Below are positions 1 to 6,521 of a stretch of 10,305 nt of DNA, in pieces. Both the position numbers and the translations under genes were made by a program. The notes below the pieces were generated by a model. That model worked only from the letters and a program-made list of their open reading frames with translations. It was not told the origin of the DNA and made no database searches. The DNA is from an uncultured Bacteroidaceae bacterium (GTDB lineage Bacteria; Bacteroidota; Bacteroidia; Bacteroidales; Bacteroidaceae). Within the stretch, counting starts at the first letter, position 1. Each line of letters opens with the position of its first letter. The stretch lies in the NCBI GenBank assembly GCA_934293005.1, contig CAKQYA010000049.1, positions 1 through 10,305 on the forward strand. Reading direction: 5' to 3'.

Positions 1-23
1 GTTCAATCCTATTAGTGTTTTTT

Positions 24-57
24 CCCGTTCGCATTTTGTCCTCGTCCGCATTTCGTC
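24..57. repeat. 17-bp imperfect tandem repeat
   Basis: Two adjacent 17-bp units, 24-40 and 41-57, agree at 14 of 17 positions and share the core CGCATTT. They lie in the stretch downstream of tig (1-221), which holds no gene I can support. A second short tandem pair is present at 150-169, with 10-bp units ctcatgccaa and ctgatgccaa. Function unknown; replication slippage is a sufficient explanation. Confidence 0.6.
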
Positions 58-210
58 ATATACTGCCATCATATTCGCAAGCGGCCGAAAAGAAACACCA
101 ACAAGAATGAAAATCTATTGAACCATTTTGGTTTAACCACGTTCGTACGCTCATGCCAACTGATGCCAAGTCGTGTATTGTCACTTGACACTTTTTCAAG
201 CACAAACTTA

Positions 211-241
211 TGCAAAGGTATAAAAAAAGTGGTAAGAACAA
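211..241 (-). promoter_or_regulatory. Probable Bacteroidota-type promoter reading out of the left edge
   Basis: On the minus strand TACCTTTGCA (220 down to 211) fits the Bacteroidota -7 element TAnnTTTG. A TTG that could serve as the -33 element lies at 241-239, 18 bases upstream. That TTG sits in the loop of the trigger factor terminator, so terminator and promoter overlap. The promoter would drive a gene mostly or wholly beyond position 1. The -7 match is good and the -33 match is weak. In many Bacteroidota clpP lies near tig, but nothing resembling a ClpP N-terminus is visible here. Confidence 0.5.
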
Positions 242-261
242 AAATTCTTACCACTTTTTTT
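222..261 (-). terminator. Intrinsic terminator of tig
   Basis: A perfect 17-bp inverted repeat (222-238 and 245-261) has a 6-base loop, caaaaa on the plus strand. The core GTGGTAAGAA is flanked by A and T runs, so on the minus strand the stem ends in a run of seven T. It begins 15 bases past the trigger factor stop codon. Because both flanks are A/T runs it could stop transcription from either side. Confidence 0.9.
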
Positions 262-276
262 TATCTAATATGATAT

Positions 277-1611
277 TTATTCAAACATCTTGTTAAATTC
301 CTCAGCGCTCACTGTGCTTTCCTCAACTGTCACAGCCTCCTTGATGGCTGAACCAAGCTTGAGTTCGATGCAGCGGTCGATGAGATTATCTACGGTCTCG
401 CGCTTCTTGAACATCTCCTTTACAGCATTCTCAAGATACTCATCTGGAATGTTCAGCATGCCATATTGAGCAAACTGCATGCGAGTGACTTCCTTGGCCA
501 TATTCTTGACATCCTCATCCTCAACCTTTATCTGATATGTCTCGACGAGTTTTTCCTTAATGAGATGCCATGTCAATTCCTCTATGCTTCTTTCATACTG
601 AGCGTCAACCTTCTGCTGGTCACCGCCTGCATTAGCGAGAAGAATCTTCTTGAGTTTATCCTCTGGGAACTCGAGTTTGCCAACTTTGTCTGTTACATAC
701 TTGCGCACATCGAGAACAAACTTATAGTTGCTGTCTTTTGCAAACTGCTCTGCGATAAGGCCTTTGACACGCGAACGGAACTCTTCCTCTGTCTTAACCT
801 CACCACCAGGGAATACAGTGTCGAACAGTTCTTGATTAAATGGACCTGGCACGAAACGAGTAATCTCTGTTATCTGGAAGTTGAATTCACCCTTATGGTT
901 GAGAGCGTCTCCCTTCTCTATTTTAAGAAGAGATGTAAGTTCTGCCTCATTGTTATCGTATGCAACTGAAGGATTGAATGTGACAACATCATTTGTCTTG
1001 GCACCTTCAAAGAGCTTCTTCTGGTCTTCGTTCTTGAAATATTTAGGAAGAAGAACAGCGTTCTCCGCAGAGACAGGATTCTCAACGTTGAGCTCTGTGA
1101 TAACACCCTTAACCATATCATTATCCTCGTACAACTCAACTTTATCATACTTGCCACCACGCTGACGGTACATGTCAATCTGCGTTTCTACCATTTCATC
1201 AGACACCTCTACATTGTAGTAGTTAATCTTATCGTCCTTTGACAATGAAACCTCAAACTCAGGAGCAATGGCCAAATCAAATTTGAACGTGAAGCTTTCG
1301 CCTTCCTTCAATTCAACATTGTTGTTGTCATCAGTTGGAAGTGGCTCGCCAAGCATGTTGACTTTGTTATCACGGATATAGCCCAAAAGTGCTTCCTGAA
1401 GAATTTTATTTACTTCATCTGCAAGGATCGATATTCCAAACTGCTTCTTTACCAAACCCATTGGAACCATACCTGGGCGGAAACCCGGCATGTTCACCTT
1501 CTTCTTTGCGTCTTTCAAAGCCTTGTTATACTTCTCTGTATAGTCAGAAGGCTCCACAACGGCTGTGATGACCGCATTGACCTTGTCAATGTTTTCTAAT
1601 GTAATATTCAT
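277..1611 (-). CDS. tig: Trigger factor, divergent Bacteroidota form
   Basis: This is a ribosome-associated chaperone of 444 residues that binds nascent chains at the exit tunnel. The N-terminal ribosome-binding domain is recognisable from MNITLENIDK onward, with GFRPGMVP at residues 43-50 in place of the usual ribosome-contact loop FRKGKVP. The C-terminal half is charged and helical, as expected of the substrate-cradling domain. The middle part (about 150-250) does not show the usual FKBP-type prolyl isomerase signature, which fits the divergence seen in this phylum, so isomerase activity is doubtful. The start ATG at 1611 gives the expected N-terminus. The gene has its own promoter (1691-1723), a leader of roughly 75 bases and a strong terminator just after the stop, so it is probably monocistronic. 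Identity is near certain; the loss of isomerase is inferred from motif absence. Confidence 0.95.
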   Translation of the reverse strand: MNITLENIDKVNAVITAVVEPSDYTEKYNKALKDAKKKVNMPGFRPGMVPMGLVKKQFGISILADEVNKILQEALLGYIRDNKVNMLGEPLPTDDNNNVELKEGESFTFKFDLAIAPEFEVSLSKDDKINYYNVEVSDEMVETQIDMYRQRGGKYDKVELYEDNDMVKGVITELNVENPVSAENAVLLPKYFKNEDQKKLFEGAKTNDVVTFNPSVAYDNNEAELTSLLKIEKGDALNHKGEFNFQITEITRFVPGPFNQELFDTVFPGGEVKTEEEFRSRVKGLIAEQFAKDSNYKFVLDVRKYVTDKVGKLEFPEDKLKKILLANAGGDQQKVDAQYERSIEELTWHLIKEKLVETYQIKVEDEDVKNMAKEVTRMQFAQYGMLNIPDEYLENAVKEMFKKRETVDNLIDRCIELKLGSAIKEAVTVEESTVSAEEFNKMFE

Positions 1612-1651
1612 AATTATTTATTTGTATAAATTTTTCTTTGTCAATCTAATC

Positions 1652-1672
1652 TGCGCTGCACTTAACAGCACA
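1652..1672 (-). other. Hairpin in the tig 5' leader
   Basis: On the minus strand TGTGCTG (1672-1666) can pair with CAGCGCA (1658-1652) around a 7-base loop, giving 7 bp with one G-U pair. It lies between the tig promoter and the start codon, about 40 bases upstream of the ATG. A role in translation or mRNA stability is possible but unproven. Confidence 0.4.
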
Positions 1673-1690
1673 GAAAAAACCAAAATCGGC

Positions 1691-1723
1691 TGCAAAGTTA
1701 CAATTTTCCCTCCGATTATACAA
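1691..1723 (-). promoter_or_regulatory. Promoter of tig
   Basis: The minus strand shows TAACTTTGCA (1700-1691), an excellent match to the Bacteroidota -7 element TAnnTTTG. A -33 TTG lies at 1723-1721 with a 20-base spacer. Transcription would start near 1685, giving a leader of about 75 bases before the tig ATG at 1611. The same -7 sequence recurs in front of the DUF177 gene. Confidence 0.85.
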
Positions 1724-1727
1724 TTTT

Positions 1728-1760
1728 CAAGACAAATAAATTTTGTTTTTTATTGTCTTG
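1728..1760. repeat. AT-rich inverted repeat between the symporter gene and tig
   Basis: The arms caagacaaataaa (1728-1740) and tttattgtcttg (1749-1760) are complementary apart from one bulged base, with a loop of 8. The repeat lies 117 bases past the symporter stop and directly upstream of the tig -33 element. On the minus strand it is followed by AAAATTG rather than a T run, so it is a poor intrinsic terminator. It could be an operator or a processing and stability hairpin for the symporter mRNA. Confidence 0.5.
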
Positions 1761-1877
1761 CGAACAAACAGGCTTATATTATCGTGTAATGAGCTATATG
1801 ACTCTCGTTTTTTTTCAGCCATAGCTTTCTTCGCTTTTTGCAGGGCTTCTGAATTTGACTGAATAGCACCAAGCCTG

Positions 1878-3293
1878 TCAAGCAAACCATGCTTCAAACA
1901 GACCCAGCTCGTTAAGGAATACTGCCAACACGCATAACGGTGCCACATAGCGGATAATGAATCGGAACAATGGATAGAAAGGACTCTTTATCAGCCCGCC
2001 ATTAGTAATCTCTGCCTTTAAAACATCTTTATCTACCACCCAACCAAGAAACAAGCAAATCATTGTGCCGCCAAATGGCATGATGAACTTAGCCACAAGA
2101 TAATCGAAAAGGCTGAAGATGTTTTTGCCGAATAATGTCACATCGTTCCATGCTCCAAATGACAAGGAACAGAATGTGCCAAGCACAAGGCAAATAATTC
2201 CAACAAATAATGCGGCCATGGGGCGAGACACTCCAAAACGCTTTGTGAAGTATGCTGCTGGCATCTCAAGCATGGATATGCTGCTTGTCAACGCTGCCAT
2301 GACAAGCAAAAGATAAAACACGAGCGACAATATGTATGACAGAGCAGGCATATCACCAAAAAGCTGCTGAAACACATTGGGCAAAGTGATGAACACTAAT
2401 GAAGGTCCGGCATCAGGACTTAGGCCTGGTACAGAATACACCGCTGGAAAGATGATGATTCCGCTGAATAACGCAACCAAAGTGTCTATGGACGCAACGC
2501 AGAATCCGTCTTTCATCAAATTCACGTCTTTCCTGAAATAACATGCATATGTGCAAAGGCACCCCAATCCGACGCTAAGCGAGAAAAGAGCCTGCCCCAT
2601 TGCGCTGAGCACAACAGAACTTGTAACTTTCGAGAAATCGGGCTTGAACAAGAATTCCAATCCGCGCACAGCATTAGGGAGCGACAAGGAGCATACCATA
2701 AGAACAACCACAAAAACAAACAGCAACGGCATCATTATCTTCGCTCCTTTCTCTATGCCTCTCTGAACACCTAATGCCACTATGCCACACGTCAATGCGA
2801 TAATCACAGCAGTCCACCCTACTGGCTGCAACGGACTGGACACAAACTCATTGAAATCGTCCGTGAATTCAGCTGATGACTTTCCCAAGAACCCTCCACA
2901 TGCAGCTTCAACTGCATAATGCATTGTCCATCCTGCCACTACAGCATAATAGCTAAGCACAAGAAAGCCGCTGACAGCAGGAACTAATGCCATTTTTCTC
3001 CATATTTTGCGGCCGCCACTCATTTTCTCAAACGAGTCGGCCACATCACTTCCGCCATGACGCCCGATGGCAAATTCGGCAACCATAAGGGGAAGAGCGA
3101 GAAACATCATGAAGCACACATATATTATAATGAATGCCGCACCGCCATTTGCACCCGCTTCGGTAGGAAAGCGCCACACATTTCCAAGACCGACAGCACT
3201 ACCTGCCACTGCCAATATAGCGCCTATTTTCGTCACGAACACATTACGCCCGCCTTTATTGCCATCGTTTATCTGTTTCATATCATTCATCAA
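1878..3293 (-). CDS. Sodium:neurotransmitter symporter family (SNF/SLC6, LeuT fold) transporter
   Basis: This inner-membrane protein of 471 residues probably imports an amino acid or a related small amine together with sodium. The family signature GSAVGLGNVWRFP at residues 31-43 is the unwound first helix that forms sodium and substrate sites. A second match, QALFSLSVGLG (about 234-244), fits the unwound sixth helix. I count about 11 hydrophobic segments, the number known for bacterial members such as MhsT, against 12 in LeuT. The substrate cannot be read from the sequence. Starts at 3293, 3290 or 3281 are all possible; the signature is intact in each. The gene starts only 16 bases after the lipoprotein gene ends and no promoter is visible between, so the two are probably co-transcribed. 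No clear terminator follows. Confidence 0.93.
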   Translation of the reverse strand: MMNDMKQINDGNKGGRNVFVTKIGAILAVAGSAVGLGNVWRFPTEAGANGGAAFIIIYVCFMMFLALPLMVAEFAIGRHGGSDVADSFEKMSGGRKIWRKMALVPAVSGFLVLSYYAVVAGWTMHYAVEAACGGFLGKSSAEFTDDFNEFVSSPLQPVGWTAVIIALTCGIVALGVQRGIEKGAKIMMPLLFVFVVVLMVCSLSLPNAVRGLEFLFKPDFSKVTSSVVLSAMGQALFSLSVGLGCLCTYACYFRKDVNLMKDGFCVASIDTLVALFSGIIIFPAVYSVPGLSPDAGPSLVFITLPNVFQQLFGDMPALSYILSLVFYLLLVMAALTSSISMLEMPAAYFTKRFGVSRPMAALFVGIICLVLGTFCSLSFGAWNDVTLFGKNIFSLFDYLVAKFIMPFGGTMICLFLGWVVDKDVLKAEITNGGLIKSPFYPLFRFIIRYVAPLCVLAVFLNELGLFEAWFA

Positions 3294-3309
3294 CTTTGAT
3301 TTTCACATT

Positions 3310-3738
3310 TCAGTCTCTGATCCTCATTTTCCACCTGCCATCACGCATCACCATTTTCTGAGCTACAGTCTCCCTGCAACTGTCAGCAAAGACATACTGA
3401 TAGTATATGGTGCAGGTTGTATCACCTTGCATCTTCACATCAACAATCTCTGTGGACACTATTTCTTCTCTTTCAGCCTTTTTCCATTCTTCATGGCGTC
3501 GGAGCACATCTACAATGTTTTTGCGTTCAAGCGAATCGAGTTCCCTGCCGTAATCGACATATGATATGTATGTGTCGTAATCTTCTGCGTCCAAGGCCTT
3601 CAAGGCTGAATCTAAAGTCGCTTTAGGAAGGTCCTCAGGATAAACAATCTGTTGGTGGCACGCAAAACAGCATGTCACCAACAGTATTGAAATAATTATT
3701 CTTAATGTCTTCACAATACCATGTATTTTCCCGTTCAT
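3310..3738 (-). CDS. Small putative lipoprotein, DUF4878-like (NTF2-like) tentative
   Basis: This protein of 142 residues has unknown function. I chose the ATG at 3738 because it places a charged N-terminus (MNGKIHGIVKTLR) directly before a hydrophobic stretch (IIISILLVT) and a cysteine-rich end, CCFAC (23-27). That is a lipoprotein-like signal, with Cys27 after Ala26 the likeliest lipid site; the lipobox is not canonical. A longer reading frame to 3840 would overlap the end of der and place the hydrophobic stretch internally. The mature part has ALKALDAEDYDTYISYVDYG (about 46-65), then a charged helix, then beta-like segments ending in MVMRDGRWKMRIRD. This layout resembles small Bacteroidota lipoproteins with an NTF2-like fold such as DUF4878, an assignment from general pattern only. 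It starts 53 bases after der and sits 16 bases before the symporter gene. Confidence 0.75.
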   Translation of the reverse strand: MNGKIHGIVKTLRIIISILLVTCCFACHQQIVYPEDLPKATLDSALKALDAEDYDTYISYVDYGRELDSLERKNIVDVLRRHEEWKKAEREEIVSTEIVDVKMQGDTTCTIYYQYVFADSCRETVAQKMVMRDGRWKMRIRD

Positions 3739-3791
3739 TATTTGGCATAAACATACATAGGTTACTGCATGCCTGCATGTTATGCAATTTA

Positions 3792-5105
3792 TCACTTCTG
3801 TCTTATATACACATTGATTGGAGTGCCCTTGAAATCCCAATGGCTTCTAATCTGATTTTCCAAAAATCTTTTATACGGTTCCTTTACATACTGCGGAAGG
3901 TTGGCATAGAAGACGAATGAAGGCACACGGGTATTTGGTATCTGCATCACATATTTTATCTTTATATACTTGCCCTTGAGCGATGGAGGCGGTGTGGACT
4001 CTATGATAGGAAGCATCACTTCGTTGAGTTTGGCTGTCGACACTTTGTTGGTGCGCACATTGTAGACTCTCTGAGCCTCTTCAAGAACACGGAATATGCG
4101 TTGCTTCGTAGTGGCCGATGCAAAGATGATGGAAAAATCGGTGAAAGGGGCAAAACGGTCACGGATGGCCTTTTCAAAATACCTGATGGCCTCATTGCTC
4201 TTGTCTTCCACAAGATCCCACTTGTTCACTACCACAACAAGACCTTTCTGATTCTTCTGCACCAATTGGAAAATGTTTATGTCCTGACCTTCGATGCCTC
4301 TGGTGGCATCTACCATAAGAACACACACATCAGAATTTTCTATGGCACGGATGCTTCGCATGACAGAATAATACTCCAAATCTTCTGTCACTTTATTTTT
4401 CTTGCGGATACCAGCTGTATCAACTAAGAAGAAATTGAAGCCGAATTTATCATACTTCGTGTATATTGAATCGCGAGTGGTTCCTGCAATGTCTGTCACC
4501 ACATTCCTGTTGTCATCAAGAAAAGCATTGATAATGGAAGATTTGCCTGCATTTGGACGGCCAACAACGGCTATACGCGGTATGTCGTCTTCTATGACAT
4601 CTTCCATAACTTTAGTAAAACTGCCAACCACAGCATCAAGCAAATCACCTGTGCCACTGCCTGTAAGCGAACTGATGCACATTGGCTCGCCAAGACCTAA
4701 GCTGTAAAATTCTGCTGCATCATAGCGGTATTCATTACTGTCGACCTTATTGGCCACAAGGAATGATGGTATCTTGCTGCGACGAAGTATATTGGCTACT
4801 GACATATCAAGATCTGTAACACCTGTTCTCACATCGACAACAAAAAGAATCACATCACACTCTTCTATTGCGATAGACACCTGACGTCGTATTTCCTCCT
4901 CGAAGATATCGTCGGAGTTTACCACCCAACCTCCTGTGTCTACCACAGAAAATTCTTTATTACCCCATTCACATTTGCCATACTGACGGTCACGTGTTGT
5001 TCCGGCCTCATCACTAACAATAGCATGACGGGTCTTTGTCAGTCTGTTAAACAATGTGGACTTTCCTACATTAGGACGTCCAACGATAGCCACTAAATTT
5101 GCCAT
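3792..5105 (-). CDS. der: Ribosome-assembly GTPase Der (EngA)
   Basis: Der is a double GTPase of 437 residues required for maturation of the 50S subunit. The first G domain has GRPNVGKS (9-16), DTGG (56-59) and NKVD (119-122). The second has GRPNAGKS (182-189), DTAG (229-232), NKWD (294-297) and a G5-like ASAT around 329-332. The remaining 90 or so residues, ending HWDFKGTPINVYIRQK, form the KH-like domain typical of Der. Length and domain order are normal and no key residue is missing. The gene lies downstream of era on the same strand, separated by a 217-bp spacer in which I see hairpins but no good TAnnTTTG promoter, so era and der may share a transcript. The lipoprotein and symporter genes follow without an obvious terminator. 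Confidence 0.98.
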   Translation of the reverse strand: MANLVAIVGRPNVGKSTLFNRLTKTRHAIVSDEAGTTRDRQYGKCEWGNKEFSVVDTGGWVVNSDDIFEEEIRRQVSIAIEECDVILFVVDVRTGVTDLDMSVANILRRSKIPSFLVANKVDSNEYRYDAAEFYSLGLGEPMCISSLTGSGTGDLLDAVVGSFTKVMEDVIEDDIPRIAVVGRPNAGKSSIINAFLDDNRNVVTDIAGTTRDSIYTKYDKFGFNFFLVDTAGIRKKNKVTEDLEYYSVMRSIRAIENSDVCVLMVDATRGIEGQDINIFQLVQKNQKGLVVVVNKWDLVEDKSNEAIRYFEKAIRDRFAPFTDFSIIFASATTKQRIFRVLEEAQRVYNVRTNKVSTAKLNEVMLPIIESTPPPSLKGKYIKIKYVMQIPNTRVPSFVFYANLPQYVKEPYKRFLENQIRSHWDFKGTPINVYIRQK

Positions 5106-5119
5106 ATTAAAATTGATTG

Positions 5120-5264
5120 TTATAAAAGAGTTCTCACGAACTGAGAGCCATAATCACCTTTTGGGTTAATACTCACCATTACCTTGATGGCTCTCCCACC
5201 CCTTCAGGATGGGCAAGGGCTGGCGTTATTTCTATTAGTGCACGAAACATGTCGTGCCCACGAC
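5120..5264 (-). other. Structured era-der intergenic region with at least four possible hairpins
   Basis: On the minus strand, in reading order: ACGAC pairs with its complement in GTCGTGGGCACGAC (5264-5251); GCACGA pairs with TCGTGC (5257-5252 with 5245-5240), which excludes the first helix; CCCATCC pairs with GGGTGGG (5213-5207 with 5201-5195, one G-U pair, loop TGAAG); GAGAGCCAT pairs with ATGGCTCTC (5195-5187 with 5151-5143, 35-base loop); AGTTC pairs with GAACT (5142-5129, loop GTGA) and is followed by CTTTTAT. The last could be a weak terminator but its stem is only 5 bp. I do not recognise a known RNA family. It could be a regulatory leader of der, an RNA-processing signal or a dispersed intergenic repeat. 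The rest of the spacer (5265-5322) shows nothing I can name. Confidence 0.5.
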
Positions 5265-5322
5265 TCACAAACAATGGAACGCTTCTCCACGAATGCGATT
5301 CTATACAGAAACGCTATTAGCA

Positions 5323-6204
5323 TTATTCAGGATTATACCCGAAGAGATTGAGCGACTTGGTTGAATTTCTCCAGTCTTTATCCACCTTAACAAATGTCTC
5401 AAGATACACGTTTTTCCCAAAGAATTTCTCAAGACTCTTGCGTGCTTCCGTTGCCACTTTCTTTAACGCCTTGCCGCCATGGCCTATGATGATGCCCTTC
5501 TGGCTTTCACGTTCTACAAAAATAACAGCATTTATGTGGATGTGAGTTTTGTCTTCTTTGAAACTTTCCACTGCCACCTCTACAGAATATGGAATCTCCT
5601 TGTCATAGTAGAGCAGTATTTTTTCTCTGATAATTTCAGTCACGAAGAAACGAGCTGGCTTGTCTGTCAACTGTTCTTTGTCAAAATACGGAGGACACTC
5701 AGGCAGCAGCTCTTTTATTCTATACAATACAGGCTGGATGTTAAATTTATGCAATGCTGATATTGGAACTATCTCTGCCTTTGGCAAAATCTCGTGCCAC
5801 ATATCAACTATCTCCACAAGCTTTTTTTCATCTATGAGATCTATCTTATTGATGAGCACAAGAATTGGGACAGACAAACTTTCCACCTTCTGCAAGAACC
5901 CATTGTTTTTGTCAATTTTCTCCACAGGGTCAGTAACATACAAAAGGACATCCGCATCCACTAACGCACTCTCAGAAAAAGCGAGCATAGACTCTTGCAA
6001 CTTATAATTAGGCTTCAGCACACCAGGAGTGTCTGAAAACACAATCTGGGCATCTTCATCGTTGATAATGCCCATTATACGATGGCGAGTGGTCTGCGCC
6101 TTGAAAGTGGCTATAGATATGCGCTCGCCAACCAATAAATTCATGAGCGTAGACTTACCTACATTAGGATTGCCTACAATATTTACAAAACCTGATTTGT
6201 GCAT
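5323..6204 (-). CDS. era: Ribosome-assembly GTPase Era
   Basis: Era binds the 3' end of 16S rRNA and acts in maturation of the 30S subunit, linking it to cell-cycle control. With the ATG at 6204 the protein has 293 residues and starts MHKSGFVNIVGNPNVGKS, the usual Era beginning. A longer frame from 6261 adds 19 hydrophobic residues with no counterpart in the family and is less likely. Motifs are GNPNVGKS (11-18), TT in the effector loop (38-39), DTPG (59-62), NKID (119-122) and SAL (149-151). The C-terminal KH domain has IIIGHGGKALKK (238-249), containing the RNA-binding GxxG loop. All elements are intact. A promoter lies upstream (6302-6332), separate from the fabH transcript, which ends at its own terminator. 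der follows after a 118-codon-free, hairpin-rich spacer. Confidence 0.97.
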   Translation of the reverse strand: MHKSGFVNIVGNPNVGKSTLMNLLVGERISIATFKAQTTRHRIMGIINDEDAQIVFSDTPGVLKPNYKLQESMLAFSESALVDADVLLYVTDPVEKIDKNNGFLQKVESLSVPILVLINKIDLIDEKKLVEIVDMWHEILPKAEIVPISALHKFNIQPVLYRIKELLPECPPYFDKEQLTDKPARFFVTEIIREKILLYYDKEIPYSVEVAVESFKEDKTHIHINAVIFVERESQKGIIIGHGGKALKKVATEARKSLEKFFGKNVYLETFVKVDKDWRNSTKSLNLFGYNPE

Positions 6205-6301
6205 ATGTCTTGATAATATAATAATGACAACTTCTAAGAGTACGCACTGCAATTGCGTCACTTGAATAAAACATACATCTTAAACAAATTAAACAAAATC
6301 G

Positions 6302-6332
6302 CAAAGCTATATTTAGAAATGCTGATGGCCAA
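6302..6332 (-). promoter_or_regulatory. Promoter of era
   Basis: The minus strand has TAGCTTTG (6309-6302), matching TAnnTTTG, and a -33 TTG at 6332-6330 with a 20-base spacer, the same spacing as at tig. It lies between the fabH terminator and era. The leader before the ATG at 6204 would be about 90 bases. The remainder of 6205-6415 shows only A/T-rich sequence. Confidence 0.75.
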
Positions 6333-6415
6333 TTCAAATTTCAACTCTGCTTATGCGTTTAAAGAAACGATCAAAAAACAAACATCTGTGAGAGAAATAT
6401 CGATGGCTTGATTGG

Positions 6416-6452
6416 AAAAAAGGAGCGCAACGTTTCTTGTGCGATGCGCTCC
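6416..6452 (-). terminator. Intrinsic terminator of the DUF177-rpmF-fabH operon
   Basis: On the minus strand GGAGCGCA (6452-6445) pairs with TGCGCTCC (6429-6422); a T-T mismatch and two further C-G pairs extend the stem around a 9-base loop. Six T follow (6421-6416). It lies about 70 bases past the fabH stop and separates this operon from era. Confidence 0.9.
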
Positions 6453-6521
6453 TTCATTATCTTTCGTTGATAACCTATAGAACGATGTGCATAAGCTCTT
6501 TAACACATCTTGTTCTTATGA

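Noticed and set aside
1..72. A 24-codon minus-strand frame open to the left edge, starting ATGATGGCAGTATATGAC, that could be the start of a gene.
   Set aside because: It is short, overlaps a 17-bp tandem repeat, uses codons such as CGG and AGG that look unlike tig, and the peptide matches no family I know. It remains possible given the promoter at 211-241.
1727..1948. A minus-strand frame crossing the symporter stop codon, with a plausible charged tail (QKAKKAMAEKKRESYSS), suggesting a frameshifted C-terminal extension.
   Set aside because: The symporter already ends at a natural place after its eleventh membrane segment, and the extension has no recognised domain. The first 71 bases are only a shadow of the symporter gene.
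3739..3840. A longer N-terminus for the small lipoprotein, overlapping der.
   Set aside because: It would put the lipoprotein signal 34 residues inside the protein and overlap the der coding end.
6205..6261. A 19-residue N-terminal extension of Era.
   Set aside because: MHKSGFVNIVGNPNVGKS is the family's usual start and the extension has no counterpart known to me.
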